From assembly GCA_964368965.1 (NCBI GenBank), contig CAYJDR010000026.1, forward strand, positions 1-31,333: a stretch of DNA of 31,333 nt. The letters are read 5' to 3'. A program made the translations under genes and the position numbers. Shown piece after piece: positions 23,898-31,333 of this stretch. The stretch is from CAYJDR01 sp964368965. GTDB lineage: Bacteria > Chrysiogenota > Deferribacteres > Deferribacterales > Mucispirillaceae. The notes under the pieces were generated by a model. The model saw only the letters and a program-made list of their open reading frames with translations, searched no databases and was not told the DNA's origin. Position 1 is the stretch's first letter, and each line of letters starts with the position of its first letter.

Positions 23898-24947
23898 TCA
23901 CCCTAATAGTTTTTTAAACTCTTCCTCAAAGTTGCCTATAACAATACCCTTTTCAGTAATAAACCCTGTGATAAGTTCACCAGGTGTCACATCAAATGCT
24001 GGGTTCAACACGTTTACATCTTTCGGTGCTGTTTGTGTGCCGCCAAAGTTTCTAACCTCTTCAGCGTCACGCTCCTCTATTATAATGCCAGCACCACTTG
24101 CAGTATGTTCATCATATGTCGACAGCGGGCAAGCAACATAAAATGGGATATTAAAGTGCTTCGCAATTAATGCAACACCATAAGTGCCTATTTTGTTAGC
24201 CGTGTCGCCATTCCTTGCGACCCTATCTGCACCTACAATAACTAAATCTATCAACCCTTTAGCCATAGTAGATGCTACCATATTATCACACTGCAATGTA
24301 ACATCAACGCCTGCTTCACTAAGTTCCCATGCAGTAAGCCTTGAGCCTTGCAAAAGAGGCCTCGTTTCATCAGCATAAACTTTCAGATTTATACCGTTAT
24401 TAAATGCTGTGTAAATAGGTGCTAGCGCTGTGCCTATGCCTGTTGCAGCAAGCACACCAGCGTTGCAATGCGTGAGAATATTTGCACCATCTTTAATAAG
24501 TGTTGCGCCGTGCTTACCTAAGTTTTCACACGTGGCTATATCTTCGTTATGTATTTTTGTGGCTTCATCTAGTAGTAAATCATATAGCTCAGAACAATAA
24601 ACACCAGTATAGTTACCAATAACGTGCCTCATACGGTTAAGCGCCCAGCTTAAATTAACTGCTGTTGGTCTTGCTTCTTCAAGGTAGTCAATTATTTTTG
24701 TTGCATGCACTTTGAACGGCTCCATGCCATATTCAAGGCTATCTTTAAGCCCAATAAGCACACCATAAGCACCTGTAACGCCTATCAAAGGCGCACCACG
24801 TACTTTTAACTGGTGGATAGCATGCCAAACGGCATCAATAGTTTCGAGCTTTTCAATCGCTACTTCATTAGGTAGTAAAGTTTGGTCTAAAATAAACAAA
24901 TCATTATTGATAAATTCAATCGTTTTAAAATTATGAATACTTGACAT
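23898..24947 (-). CDS. mtnA: methylthioribose-1-phosphate isomerase
   Basis: The start is set at ATG 24947 because GAGGAG (24959-24954) lies six bases upstream; an earlier in-frame ATG at 24965 has no such site. The 349-residue protein has the eIF2B-like fold with RGAPLIGVTGAYG, the catalytic Cys in LTHCNAGVLAATGIGTAL, and the catalytic Asp in GADRVARNGDTANKIGT. It converts methylthioribose-1-phosphate (or 5-deoxyribose-1-phosphate) to the ribulose form. It is followed by a class II aldolase gene, forming a two-step salvage unit. No mtnK, mtnP, mtnC or mtnD is nearby. Confidence 0.93.
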   Translation of the reverse strand: MSSIHNFKTIEFINNDLFILDQTLLPNEVAIEKLETIDAVWHAIHQLKVRGAPLIGVTGAYGVLIGLKDSLEYGMEPFKVHATKIIDYLEEARPTAVNLSWALNRMRHVIGNYTGVYCSELYDLLLDEATKIHNEDIATCENLGKHGATLIKDGANILTHCNAGVLAATGIGTALAPIYTAFNNGINLKVYADETRPLLQGSRLTAWELSEAGVDVTLQCDNMVASTMAKGLIDLVIVGADRVARNGDTANKIGTYGVALIAKHFNIPFYVACPLSTYDEHTASGAGIIIEERDAEEVRNFGGTQTAPKDVNVLNPAFDVTPGELITGFITEKGIVIGNFEEEFKKLLG

Positions 24948-24977
24948 AGCTATCTCCTCATACATGATTTTTCATAT

Positions 24978-25007
24978 AAATATCGTGTCATAATATAGAA
25001 ATATCGT
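24978..25007. repeat. two direct repeats of AAATATCGT upstream of mtnA
   Basis: AAATATCGT occurs at 24978-24986 and again at 24999-25007, start to start 21 bases, or two helical turns. They fall over the region where an mtnA promoter would be (TTGACG at 25010-25005 on the minus strand). A two-site operator is plausible. Confidence 0.45.
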
Positions 25008-25081
25008 CAAGTTAAATTACCTTGTATTCTATATTTCACGATGTTTCATTAGTGAAAAATCACTATGTTTTAATATTGATG

Positions 25082-25110
25082 TTGATTTTTTTATGATGAT
25101 ATTGTATGAT
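25082..25110 (+). promoter_or_regulatory. promoter of the TAXI-TRAP operon
   Basis: TTGATT (25082-25087) is 17 bp from TATGAT (25105-25110), the same hexamers as for nrdJ. The leader is about 48 bases with GGAGG before the ATG. Confidence 0.7.
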
Positions 25111-25164
25111 ATTTTTAGTTATAATCGTTGATTATAATAAATTTTTAATGGAGGAAACTAGTTT

Positions 25165-26130
25165 ATGAAACTTTTTAAACTGTTTTTAGTAACAGCATTA
25201 GCTACATTAGTTGCTATGCCTGTTATGGCACAGAAGATGGAATTTGTCACTATCGGTACTGGTGGTATCACTGGTGTTTACTACCCTACTGGTGGCGCTA
25301 TTGCACGTATTCTTACAAAAAATGAAAAGGATCACAAAATCCGTGCTACAGTTCAAGCAACTGGCGCATCTGTATTCAACGTGAATGCAATCATGAAAGG
25401 CGATATGGACTTCGGTATCACTCAATCTGACCGCCAATACCAAGCATACAATGGCCTAGACGAGTGGAACGGTAAACCTCAAAAAGAACTTAGAGCAGTT
25501 TTCGGTTTAGCTCCAGAGGCTATCACTTTAGTTGTTTCAGAAGAATCTGGCATTAAAACTTTAAAAGATGTTAAAGGTAAAACTATCAACATCGGTAACC
25601 CTGGTTCTGGTAACCGCCAAAACGCTATCGACGTTATTGAAGCTGCTGGCTTAAACGTTGAAAAAGATTTACGCGCTGAAGGCATTAAAGCTGCTGATGC
25701 TCCTAAAATGTTGCAAGATTCTCGTATCGACGGTTTCTTCTACACTGTAGGTCACCCTAACGGTAATATCAAAGAAGCTACTGCTGGCAAACGTAAAGCT
25801 AGAATTGTTAGCATCACTGGCATGGACTCTGTTCTTGAAAAGTTCCCATACTACTCTATGGTAACTATCGATAAAGACAACTACCCAGAAGCTGTAAACA
25901 CTGAAGATGTTCAAACTATCGGTATGGTTGCTACATTAGTAACACATGCAGATGTATCTGACGAAGTTGTTTACAACCTAACTAAACAAGTATTTGAAAA
26001 CCTAGACGAACTTAAAACACTACACCCTGCACTTGCTAACTTAACTAAAGAAGGCATGTTGAAAGGTCATAGTGCTCCGTTCCACCCAGGCGCATTAAAA
26101 TACTACAAAGAAGTCGGCTTAATTAAATAG
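25165..26130 (+). CDS. TAXI-family TRAP transporter solute-binding protein
   Basis: The 321-residue periplasmic protein has a signal peptide (residues 1-22, cleavage at VMA-Q). It then shows the TAXI signatures FVTIGTGGITGVYYPTGGAI, SDRQYQAYNG near residue 90, NIGNPGSGNRQNAI near 145, and the C-terminal HPGALKYYKEVGL. TAXI proteins capture a solute, often a dicarboxylate or glutamate, for a TRAP permease driven by a sodium or proton gradient. The permease gene follows 40 bases later. Codon use leans to highly expressed style (many AAC, GGT), in keeping with abundant periplasmic protein. The substrate cannot be read from sequence. Confidence 0.95.
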   Translation: MKLFKLFLVTALATLVAMPVMAQKMEFVTIGTGGITGVYYPTGGAIARILTKNEKDHKIRATVQATGASVFNVNAIMKGDMDFGITQSDRQYQAYNGLDEWNGKPQKELRAVFGLAPEAITLVVSEESGIKTLKDVKGKTINIGNPGSGNRQNAIDVIEAAGLNVEKDLRAEGIKAADAPKMLQDSRIDGFFYTVGHPNGNIKEATAGKRKARIVSITGMDSVLEKFPYYSMVTIDKDNYPEAVNTEDVQTIGMVATLVTHADVSDEVVYNLTKQVFENLDELKTLHPALANLTKEGMLKGHSAPFHPGALKYYKEVGLIK

Positions 26131-26170
26131 TATTATATTATAAATAGTTCAACAGGAGGATTTTACAATA

Positions 26171-28243
26171 ATGAACGAAAGAAACTTAATACCTGACGGG
26201 GAGACCGTTGAAGAAGCGCTCTCCTTCCGAACAGTTATATCGGCAATTATTGCCCTCTGTTGGTCTATTTACCAAATTTTAATTGCTAAGTGGATACTTA
26301 TGGACTCTACATGGGTGCGCGCTATCCACTTGGCATTTGCACTAATGCTCGTATACATTAACATGCCATTCATGAAAGCTAAGAAAGGCGTCGTTAAACA
26401 ATCAATCCTTAGGCGTATATCAATTATCGACTGGGCACTTGGTATCACTGCTGCTATGTCTTCGATGTATTTAGTCGTATTCTATGAAGATATCGCTGGT
26501 AGAGCTGGTAGCCCTATTTTAATGGACGTTGTCGTTGGTGTTATACTTATTGTTACGCTTATCGAAGCTACTAGGCGTACTGTTGGGCCAGCGCTGCCAC
26601 TCATTGTTTCATTCTTTATCGCATATTCGTTCTTTGGGCCTTGGTTGCCTGATTTACTTGCGTTTAAAGGTATATCTGTTTCTCGTTTTATTTCGCAAAT
26701 CACTATGGATACTGAGGGTATATATGGTGTACCATTACACGTATCTGCTAGTATCGTATTCTTATTCGTACTGTTCGGCACTATGCTTGATAGAGCTGGC
26801 GGTGGTGAATTTTTCATCAAGATTGCGCTTGCACTACTTGGCCAATTCCGTGGCGGTGCTGCAAAAGCAGCCGTTGTTGGTAGCGCATTAACAGGTATGG
26901 TTTCAGGCTCTAGTATCGCAAACGTAGTTACTACTGGAACATTCACAATACCACTTATGAAAAGGCTCGGATACCCTGCAACAAAAGCTGCAGCTATCGA
27001 AACAGCATCAAGCACAAATAGCCAACTTGCACCACCTATCATGGGTGCAGCGGCATTCATCATTGCTGAATACGTAAACGTACCTTATGTTGAAGTTGCA
27101 AAAGCAGCTGCTATCCCTGCATTTGCTGCATATGCTTCACTATTATGGATAACACACGTAGAAGCATGTAAACTAGGCCTACGAGGGCTTGAAAAATCTG
27201 AACTTCCACCACTATGGAAAACATTTAAAAGCGGACTATACTTTATGTTACCATTAGGGGTTTTAATATATGAACTAGTTGTTCTCGTTCGCTCTCCAGA
27301 GAGTGCAATTTTCAGAGCTATTATGTTCTTAGCACTTTTAATGCTTATTGTTGACCCAATCAAAGCATACATGAATAAAGAACCTATTAAACCTGCTTTC
27401 AAAGGTGCTGTTGTAAACTTATTTACATCACTTTCTGCTGGTGCTACAAACATGTGTGGTGTTGCGCTTGCGACAGCTTCTGCGGGTATCATCGTTGGTG
27501 TTATTTCGCTTGGTTTAGGGCAACAAATTACTTATATCGTTGAGCTTGTTTCTGGTGGTAATGTGTTTATATTAATCGCTATTACAGCACTTGCTGGCTT
27601 AATATTAGGTATGGGTTTACCGACTACTGCAAACTACATCATCATGGCTTCATTAACTGCGCCTATCATGGTGCAAGCTGGCGCTAACCTAGAGCTATTT
27701 GGTGCTGCGTTTGTTGTGCCTCTTCTAGCTAGCCATATGTTCTGCTTCTACTTCGGCATCTTGGCTGATGTTACGCCACCTGTAGGGCTTGCAGCATACG
27801 CTGGTGCGGCCATTGCAAAGGCTAACCCTATCAAAACAGGTGTGCAAGCGTTTATCTACGATATTCGTACAGCTATATTGCCGTTCTTCTTTTTCTTCAA
27901 CCATGATATTTTATTATGGAACATAGATAGCGTGCCGTTATCAATATTGATATTCGCTATGACTAGCCTTGGTGGTATGGCATTTGCATCACTTGTTCAA
28001 GGTTGGGTTATCACGAAGAACAACATACTGGATAACTTATTGTTACTAGTTGCAACATTCATATTCCTGTTCCCAGCTATGCTTACAATGACAATAGGTA
28101 TGCCATTTGAACTTAGGTTCATGGGCTATCTAGCTGGCCTTGGGCTGACAGCGCTAATCGTTGCTATGCAGTACATCAGGATCAAAAGAAACCCTGAAAG
28201 ACACGCAGAGTATATGAAACCTCGTGTTTTAGAAGAGCAATAA
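26171..28243 (+). CDS. TRAP transporter fused permease (4TM-12TM, DctQM type)
   Basis: The 690-residue integral membrane protein combines the small DctQ-like and large DctM-like subunits, as is usual in TAXI systems. An N-terminal multi-span segment (about 15-150) precedes the DctM core. The core carries GGGEFFIKIALALLGQ, GMVSGSSIANVVTTGTFTIP and SSTNSQLAPPIMGAAAF in the first repeat. GLILGMGLPTTANYIIMA and ADVTPPVGLAAYAGA lie in the second repeat, where the Na+/substrate site forms. AGGAGG lies ahead of the ATG. A strong terminator follows, so the operon is just the two genes. Confidence 0.95.
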   Translation: MNERNLIPDGETVEEALSFRTVISAIIALCWSIYQILIAKWILMDSTWVRAIHLAFALMLVYINMPFMKAKKGVVKQSILRRISIIDWALGITAAMSSMYLVVFYEDIAGRAGSPILMDVVVGVILIVTLIEATRRTVGPALPLIVSFFIAYSFFGPWLPDLLAFKGISVSRFISQITMDTEGIYGVPLHVSASIVFLFVLFGTMLDRAGGGEFFIKIALALLGQFRGGAAKAAVVGSALTGMVSGSSIANVVTTGTFTIPLMKRLGYPATKAAAIETASSTNSQLAPPIMGAAAFIIAEYVNVPYVEVAKAAAIPAFAAYASLLWITHVEACKLGLRGLEKSELPPLWKTFKSGLYFMLPLGVLIYELVVLVRSPESAIFRAIMFLALLMLIVDPIKAYMNKEPIKPAFKGAVVNLFTSLSAGATNMCGVALATASAGIIVGVISLGLGQQITYIVELVSGGNVFILIAITALAGLILGMGLPTTANYIIMASLTAPIMVQAGANLELFGAAFVVPLLASHMFCFYFGILADVTPPVGLAAYAGAAIAKANPIKTGVQAFIYDIRTAILPFFFFFNHDILLWNIDSVPLSILIFAMTSLGGMAFASLVQGWVITKNNILDNLLLLVATFIFLFPAMLTMTIGMPFELRFMGYLAGLGLTALIVAMQYIRIKRNPERHAEYMKPRVLEEQ

Positions 28244-28253
28244 AAATAACTAT

Positions 28254-28279
28254 GCCACCATTAATTTGGTGGCTTTTTT
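28254..28279 (+). terminator. Rho-independent terminator of the TAXI-TRAP operon
   Basis: GCCACCA (28254-28260), a six-base loop, TGGTGGC (28267-28273) and T6 form a textbook terminator ten bases after the permease stop. Confidence 0.95.
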
Positions 28280-28305
28280 GTGTCCTTAATGATATAGATA
28301 TCAAC

Positions 28306-28815
28306 ATGAATAATATCTACAACTTTTTCCGTGCGATTTACAGATACTGCTACTATAAACTAATCATACCAATAAAGCGTGAGCGACGTGAACCATACTA
28401 CATAGCACGTGGTACGGCTGTTGGTTTATTTTGTGGGTTTACGCCGATCGTTTGGCAGATGAATATTGTTCTACTCTTTTGGGTCGTTGCAAAGTATTTC
28501 AAATGGCAATTTAGCCTACCTATTGCGCTCGCTTTCACATGGGTTTCAAATGCTGCGACTAATCTCCCCCTATTCTACTTATACTTCGTTACGGGGCGCA
28601 TATTGACAGGTAATTTTGATTTAGGTAGTTATCAAGAATTTATTGCTTTTTTCGATGTAGGGATATGGCAAGGCTTAAAAGATGTGTTTGCATCTTGGGG
28701 TGTGAGTATCGTTATCGGCAGTTCATTTTATATGATTACAGCATCAACTATTGGCTATATCTTAACATATAGGTGGGCAAGTAAGCGAAAGGCTAAATCA
28801 CTTCCGCTTAAATAG
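28306..28815 (+). CDS. DUF2062 membrane protein
   Basis: An ATG at 28252 lies inside the preceding terminator hairpin, so I place the start at ATG 28306, giving 169 residues. No clear ribosome site is visible there. The protein fits DUF2062: PYYIARGTAVGLFCGFTPI near the N terminus, a W-x-x-N motif in FTWVSNAATNLPLFYLYF, and a C-terminal membrane span. The basic N terminus and tail suggest an inner-membrane protein with about three or four spans. The function of this domain is unknown; some members lie near polysaccharide or lipid genes. The last 18 bases overlap the end of the convergent Gx-transporter gene. Confidence 0.75.
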   Translation: MNNIYNFFRAIYRYCYYKLIIPIKRERREPYYIARGTAVGLFCGFTPIVWQMNIVLLFWVVAKYFKWQFSLPIALAFTWVSNAATNLPLFYLYFVTGRILTGNFDLGSYQEFIAFFDVGIWQGLKDVFASWGVSIVIGSSFYMITASTIGYILTYRWASKRKAKSLPLK

Positions 28816-29307
28816 TTGTACAATATTTTTATTTTCCACTAACTTATACGTCAACACGCCTGTTAAAACACCACTTGCGATAGAGATTAACAACAACACA
28901 CCAGTAATCTCTGTATACAACAGCCCTTTTATATATAGCGCACTTGCAACCGATAATTGAACAGCCATGTGAGTGAACGCACCCAGCACACCTAGCGATA
29001 TCGGCGTCACTTTATCTTTCATGAACTTATAAACTAAAAACATCACAACAAATGCTGCAAGTGTAGATGGTAACCCTAGCGACAATTTAAAAAAGAAGTT
29101 GCCAGCAAATATCGGCACAAGAAAACTTTTAAGCAACGTAACAGCAAACGCACTTCTAGCGTTCATCAAGTATAACATTATCATGATTGGCAAATTAGAA
29201 AGCCCAAGCCTAACAGCTGGGATAGGCATAGGTATAAAGTTTTCCATAATACCTAGCACAATGCTAAACGATGCAAAAAGCCCTATAAGTACAGCATTAT
29301 TTAGCAT
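28798..29307 (-). CDS. Gx transporter family protein (HepI-like membrane protein)
   Basis: The 169-residue hydrophobic protein has about five spans and the motif IPAVRLGLSNLPIM near residue 29. This is typical of the family annotated as heptaprenyl diphosphate synthase component I or Gx transporter, which is related to ECF-type substrate-binding membrane proteins. FKLSLGLPSTLAAF and GAFTHMAVQL are further conserved stretches. The gene starts inside the end of the NusG-domain-II gene (11-base overlap). That gene pair is found together in other bacteria, sometimes with flavin or quinone functions. The real substrate is not known. Confidence 0.85.
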   Translation of the reverse strand: MLNNAVLIGLFASFSIVLGIMENFIPMPIPAVRLGLSNLPIMIMLYLMNARSAFAVTLLKSFLVPIFAGNFFFKLSLGLPSTLAAFVVMFLVYKFMKDKVTPISLGVLGAFTHMAVQLSVASALYIKGLLYTEITGVLLLISIASGVLTGVLTYKLVENKNIVQLFKRK

Positions 29308-29674
29308 CTAATGCTCCTCTGCAATCAACCATCACAGCCGTTGCATTCGGCATACAAATAACCATATCACCACAATTTTTAGCCCAACCCATACCAATGC
29401 AAAGGTGATCTGGGCAATCTGCCTCGATAAACCTAACCTGTTCATCAGTTATTTCCATAAGTATAGGCTCATCTATAAATTGCGTATCGTAATACATGTC
29501 CTTAAACTCTTTGCTCAAGTCAATTGATTGGTTTTTGAATGGCAACACAATCTCTTTATCTTCATGCATTAATATCAATCTTTTTGCGCTAACTTCTTCA
29601 GGTTTAAAGATTAGCACACACGACACTAGCACTAATGATGCAACAATAATATAATCTAACTTTTTAAATTTCAT
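29297..29674 (-). CDS. NusG domain II-containing membrane-anchored protein
   Basis: I take ATG 29674 as start (125 residues); a GTG three codons upstream is also possible. One N-terminal membrane span (about residues 9-24) is followed by an extracytoplasmic NusG-II domain. The Cys-rich motif DCPDHLCIGMGWAKNCGDM, followed by ICMPN, is the family hallmark and would sit outside the cytoplasm. Such proteins co-occur with Gx transporters and have been linked to extracellular electron transfer or flavin-related loci, without a proven biochemical role. It overlaps the next gene by 11 bases, so the two are translationally coupled. Confidence 0.88.
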   Translation of the reverse strand: MKFKKLDYIIVASLVLVSCVLIFKPEEVSAKRLILMHEDKEIVLPFKNQSIDLSKEFKDMYYDTQFIDEPILMEITDEQVRFIEADCPDHLCIGMGWAKNCGDMVICMPNATAVMVDCRGALDAK

Positions 29675-29747
29675 AACAACCACTCACTTCATATTTATAA
29701 GTTACATTACTTTAATTATTTTTTCAATCATGATTTACATTTTTAAC

Positions 29748-29775
29748 TTGAATTAAAATGTTTAAGCAATATATT
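29748..29775 (+). promoter_or_regulatory. candidate chemoreceptor promoter
   Basis: TTGAAT (29748-29753) is 16 bp from TATATT (29770-29775). It looks like sigma-70; I saw no sigma-28 type flagellar-class match in this leader. Confidence 0.5.
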
Positions 29776-29829
29776 TACTAATATTGGAAATCATATACAT
29801 CTTTTTTGATATCATAGAGGGGTTATTAT

Positions 29830-31317
29830 ATGCGTATATCATCAAAATTCACATTCAAAACTATCTTCATTGTCAATAACTTAATAGTAATCATCGCATT
29901 ATTCACTTTATTATTATTACCACAGCTCCACATAGCTATTAAAGCTGCTGTTGTTATAGTTGCGATACTTACTTTACCGCTATTGTACTCATACATAAAC
30001 TCACGCATCAGTGTGCTACAAGGTGAGCTTAAACTGTGTGATGAAAGCGGTAGCCAACCTAACATAGAAACGATAGGCGCTAATGATGAATTTGGCGAAA
30101 TTGGTAAATTTATGAACAACATCTATGCAAAATCACGTGATGGCATGTATGATACAATGTCACTTTTGAGCGATGCTAGCCAAAATATGTTGGTGCTTTC
30201 TAGCCATATAGTTATTATTGATGAAATTTTATCTAAGAATGCTCACTCTGCCGATGAGATCAACGCCATTGTTAAGGATATTAAGTCAACTATGGTGGAT
30301 ATTGTTGGCAACAATAAAGTCATATATGATGAGTCGGAGGAGTCTTACAACTTAACTATTGAAACAAGTGGCTTTATTGAAAAAGCTAACGAAGCTGCTG
30401 GCTCAATAAATGACACTATCACAAGCCTTAACAATAAAATTGAGCACCTAAACGGCGCAGCAAATGAAATTGGTGTGATTGTATCTGTTATTAACGAAAT
30501 CTCTGAGCAAACTAACTTGCTTGCACTTAATGCTGCTATTGAGGCTGCCCGTGCTGGCGATGCTGGCAGAGGGTTTGCAGTAGTTGCAGATGAGATACGT
30601 AAACTTGCAGAAAGAACTCAAAAATCAACAACGCAAATCGAAGACATGATTAAAGAAATGCGTGGCAATATTGATAGCGTATCAAGCAATGCTGATAATG
30701 TAGTTAGCTCCATTTATTCACAGCAAGAGTATACTGCCTCAACATTTACAAACTTTGAAAAACTTAAAGGCTCTATGCAAAACCTGATACACACTATTTC
30801 AGATGTATCTTCAGCTATTGATACACAAGAACACAATGTTAATATAATTGATAAATCTGCAGACGACATTGAAGATGACACAAAAGCTGCGTTCAACGAG
30901 TTCGCAAACTTAGTAAGGTGCTATAAAGCTACAACAGACACTATGAAAGATATATCTGCACTAGTAAACTCATTCGTTGGTGATGAAGCATTATTCTTAT
31001 CAGCAAAGCTTATGCACCTTGAGTTTATGCAAAATGTATATACGAACTTTATGCGCAACACATATGTTGAACTGAAGGACCACTATAACTGTGACTTCGG
31101 CAAGTTCTACTATGGTGATGGCAAACTTAAATATGGCAAAAATGAAGACTTTATAGAAATAGAACCTATCCACATGAAAGTGCATACACTCGGGCGTGAG
31201 ATTATGAACGGCGTTAAAGCTGGGCAAAGATATGAACTGCACGATAAGCTAGCAGAGCTTAACGAAACAGTCGACCAGCTAATTAGCATACTTGATAGAT
31301 TTATTATCGTTAAATAA
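29830..31317 (+). CDS. methyl-accepting chemotaxis protein with C-terminal zinc-binding CZB domain
   Basis: The 495-residue receptor starts with two membrane spans (about 12-31 and 35-55) separated by only a few residues, so it has no periplasmic sensor domain. A HAMP-like segment (GANDEFGEIGKFMNN) leads into the signalling helices. The conserved tip, EQTNLLALNAAIEAARAG from residue 226, binds CheA and CheW. The C terminus is a CZB domain with candidate zinc ligands His396, Cys421 (CDFGKFYY), His448 and His452. CZB domains sense zinc and oxidants such as hypochlorous acid. A GAGGGG site precedes the ATG. No other chemotaxis gene is in the window. Confidence 0.95.
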   Translation: MRISSKFTFKTIFIVNNLIVIIALFTLLLLPQLHIAIKAAVVIVAILTLPLLYSYINSRISVLQGELKLCDESGSQPNIETIGANDEFGEIGKFMNNIYAKSRDGMYDTMSLLSDASQNMLVLSSHIVIIDEILSKNAHSADEINAIVKDIKSTMVDIVGNNKVIYDESEESYNLTIETSGFIEKANEAAGSINDTITSLNNKIEHLNGAANEIGVIVSVINEISEQTNLLALNAAIEAARAGDAGRGFAVVADEIRKLAERTQKSTTQIEDMIKEMRGNIDSVSSNADNVVSSIYSQQEYTASTFTNFEKLKGSMQNLIHTISDVSSAIDTQEHNVNIIDKSADDIEDDTKAAFNEFANLVRCYKATTDTMKDISALVNSFVGDEALFLSAKLMHLEFMQNVYTNFMRNTYVELKDHYNCDFGKFYYGDGKLKYGKNEDFIEIEPIHMKVHTLGREIMNGVKAGQRYELHDKLAELNETVDQLISILDRFIIVK

Positions 31318-31333
31318 ATATAAAAGCCATAAC

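Noticed and set aside
24948..24965. Upstream ATG for mtnA at 24965
   Set aside because: The GAGGAG ribosome site lies between this ATG and the one at 24947, which is correctly spaced.
28252..28305. Longer DUF2062 frame starting at 28252
   Set aside because: The start falls inside the terminator hairpin of the TAXI-TRAP operon, and the extra 18 residues do not look like the family.

Overview
The window is AT-rich bacterial DNA from a Gram-negative organism. It has an LptE-type outer-membrane lipoprotein, a RodZ-like morphogenesis protein, periplasmic binding proteins with signal peptides, a zinc-binding (CZB) chemoreceptor, a TorD-type molybdoenzyme chaperone, a B12-dependent ribonucleotide reductase and a TAXI-TRAP transporter. 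Together these suggest a motile, anaerobically respiring bacterium. A member of the Deferribacterota is my best guess, but that is inference from gene content and not a search result. No phage, insertion sequence, CRISPR array or rRNA was seen.

Layout. Positions 1-543 (minus) hold the 5' part of a BIG2-repeat lipoprotein gene that is broken at a run of ten G. A tRNA-Arg and a stand-alone pstS follow. From 6642 down to 2185 runs a minus-strand block: coaX, then rodZ-like, an aspartate-semialdehyde-dehydrogenase-like gene, a NifS/IscS-like gene, iscU and nfu, closed by a strong terminator. A two-gene membrane cassette (72-aa protein plus DsbB-like protein) lies at 7620-6783. Plus-strand leuS-lptE-holA (7863-11791) converges on minus-strand proB-proA-nadD-rsfS-trmL (15630-11788), which sits just behind a tRNA-Gln. 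Plus-strand rrf2 and an ornithine-cyclodeaminase-family gene follow, then nrdJ. A soluble hybrid histidine kinase (minus), torD (plus) and an mtnA plus class II aldolase pair (minus) come next. The end holds a TAXI-TRAP operon, a DUF2062 gene, a NusG-domain-II/Gx-transporter pair and a CZB-domain chemoreceptor.

Most genes are housekeeping. Four places are not ordinary. (1) The lipoprotein has a G10 tract directly after its lipid-attachment and linker region. As sequenced it stops one codon later, and one base fewer restores a long BIG2 reading frame, so this looks like a phase-variable surface protein in the OFF state. (2) The NifS-like protein of the Fe-S operon has Asn where the PLP-binding Lys should be, and Gln for the preceding His, but keeps the mobile-loop Cys. 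(3) The gene overlapping it encodes an aspartate-semialdehyde-dehydrogenase-like protein without the catalytic Cys or nucleotide-binding glycines. Two apparent pseudoenzymes are thus co-translated upstream of IscU and Nfu. (4) The DsbB-like protein has only one Cys pair and shares an LPFGLxK motif with its small membrane partner.

Promoters mostly fit a sigma-70 pattern (TTGACA or TTGATT, 16-17 bp, TATATT or TATGAT), which helped place transcript starts. Several starts were moved downstream to the Met that follows a Shine-Dalgarno site.
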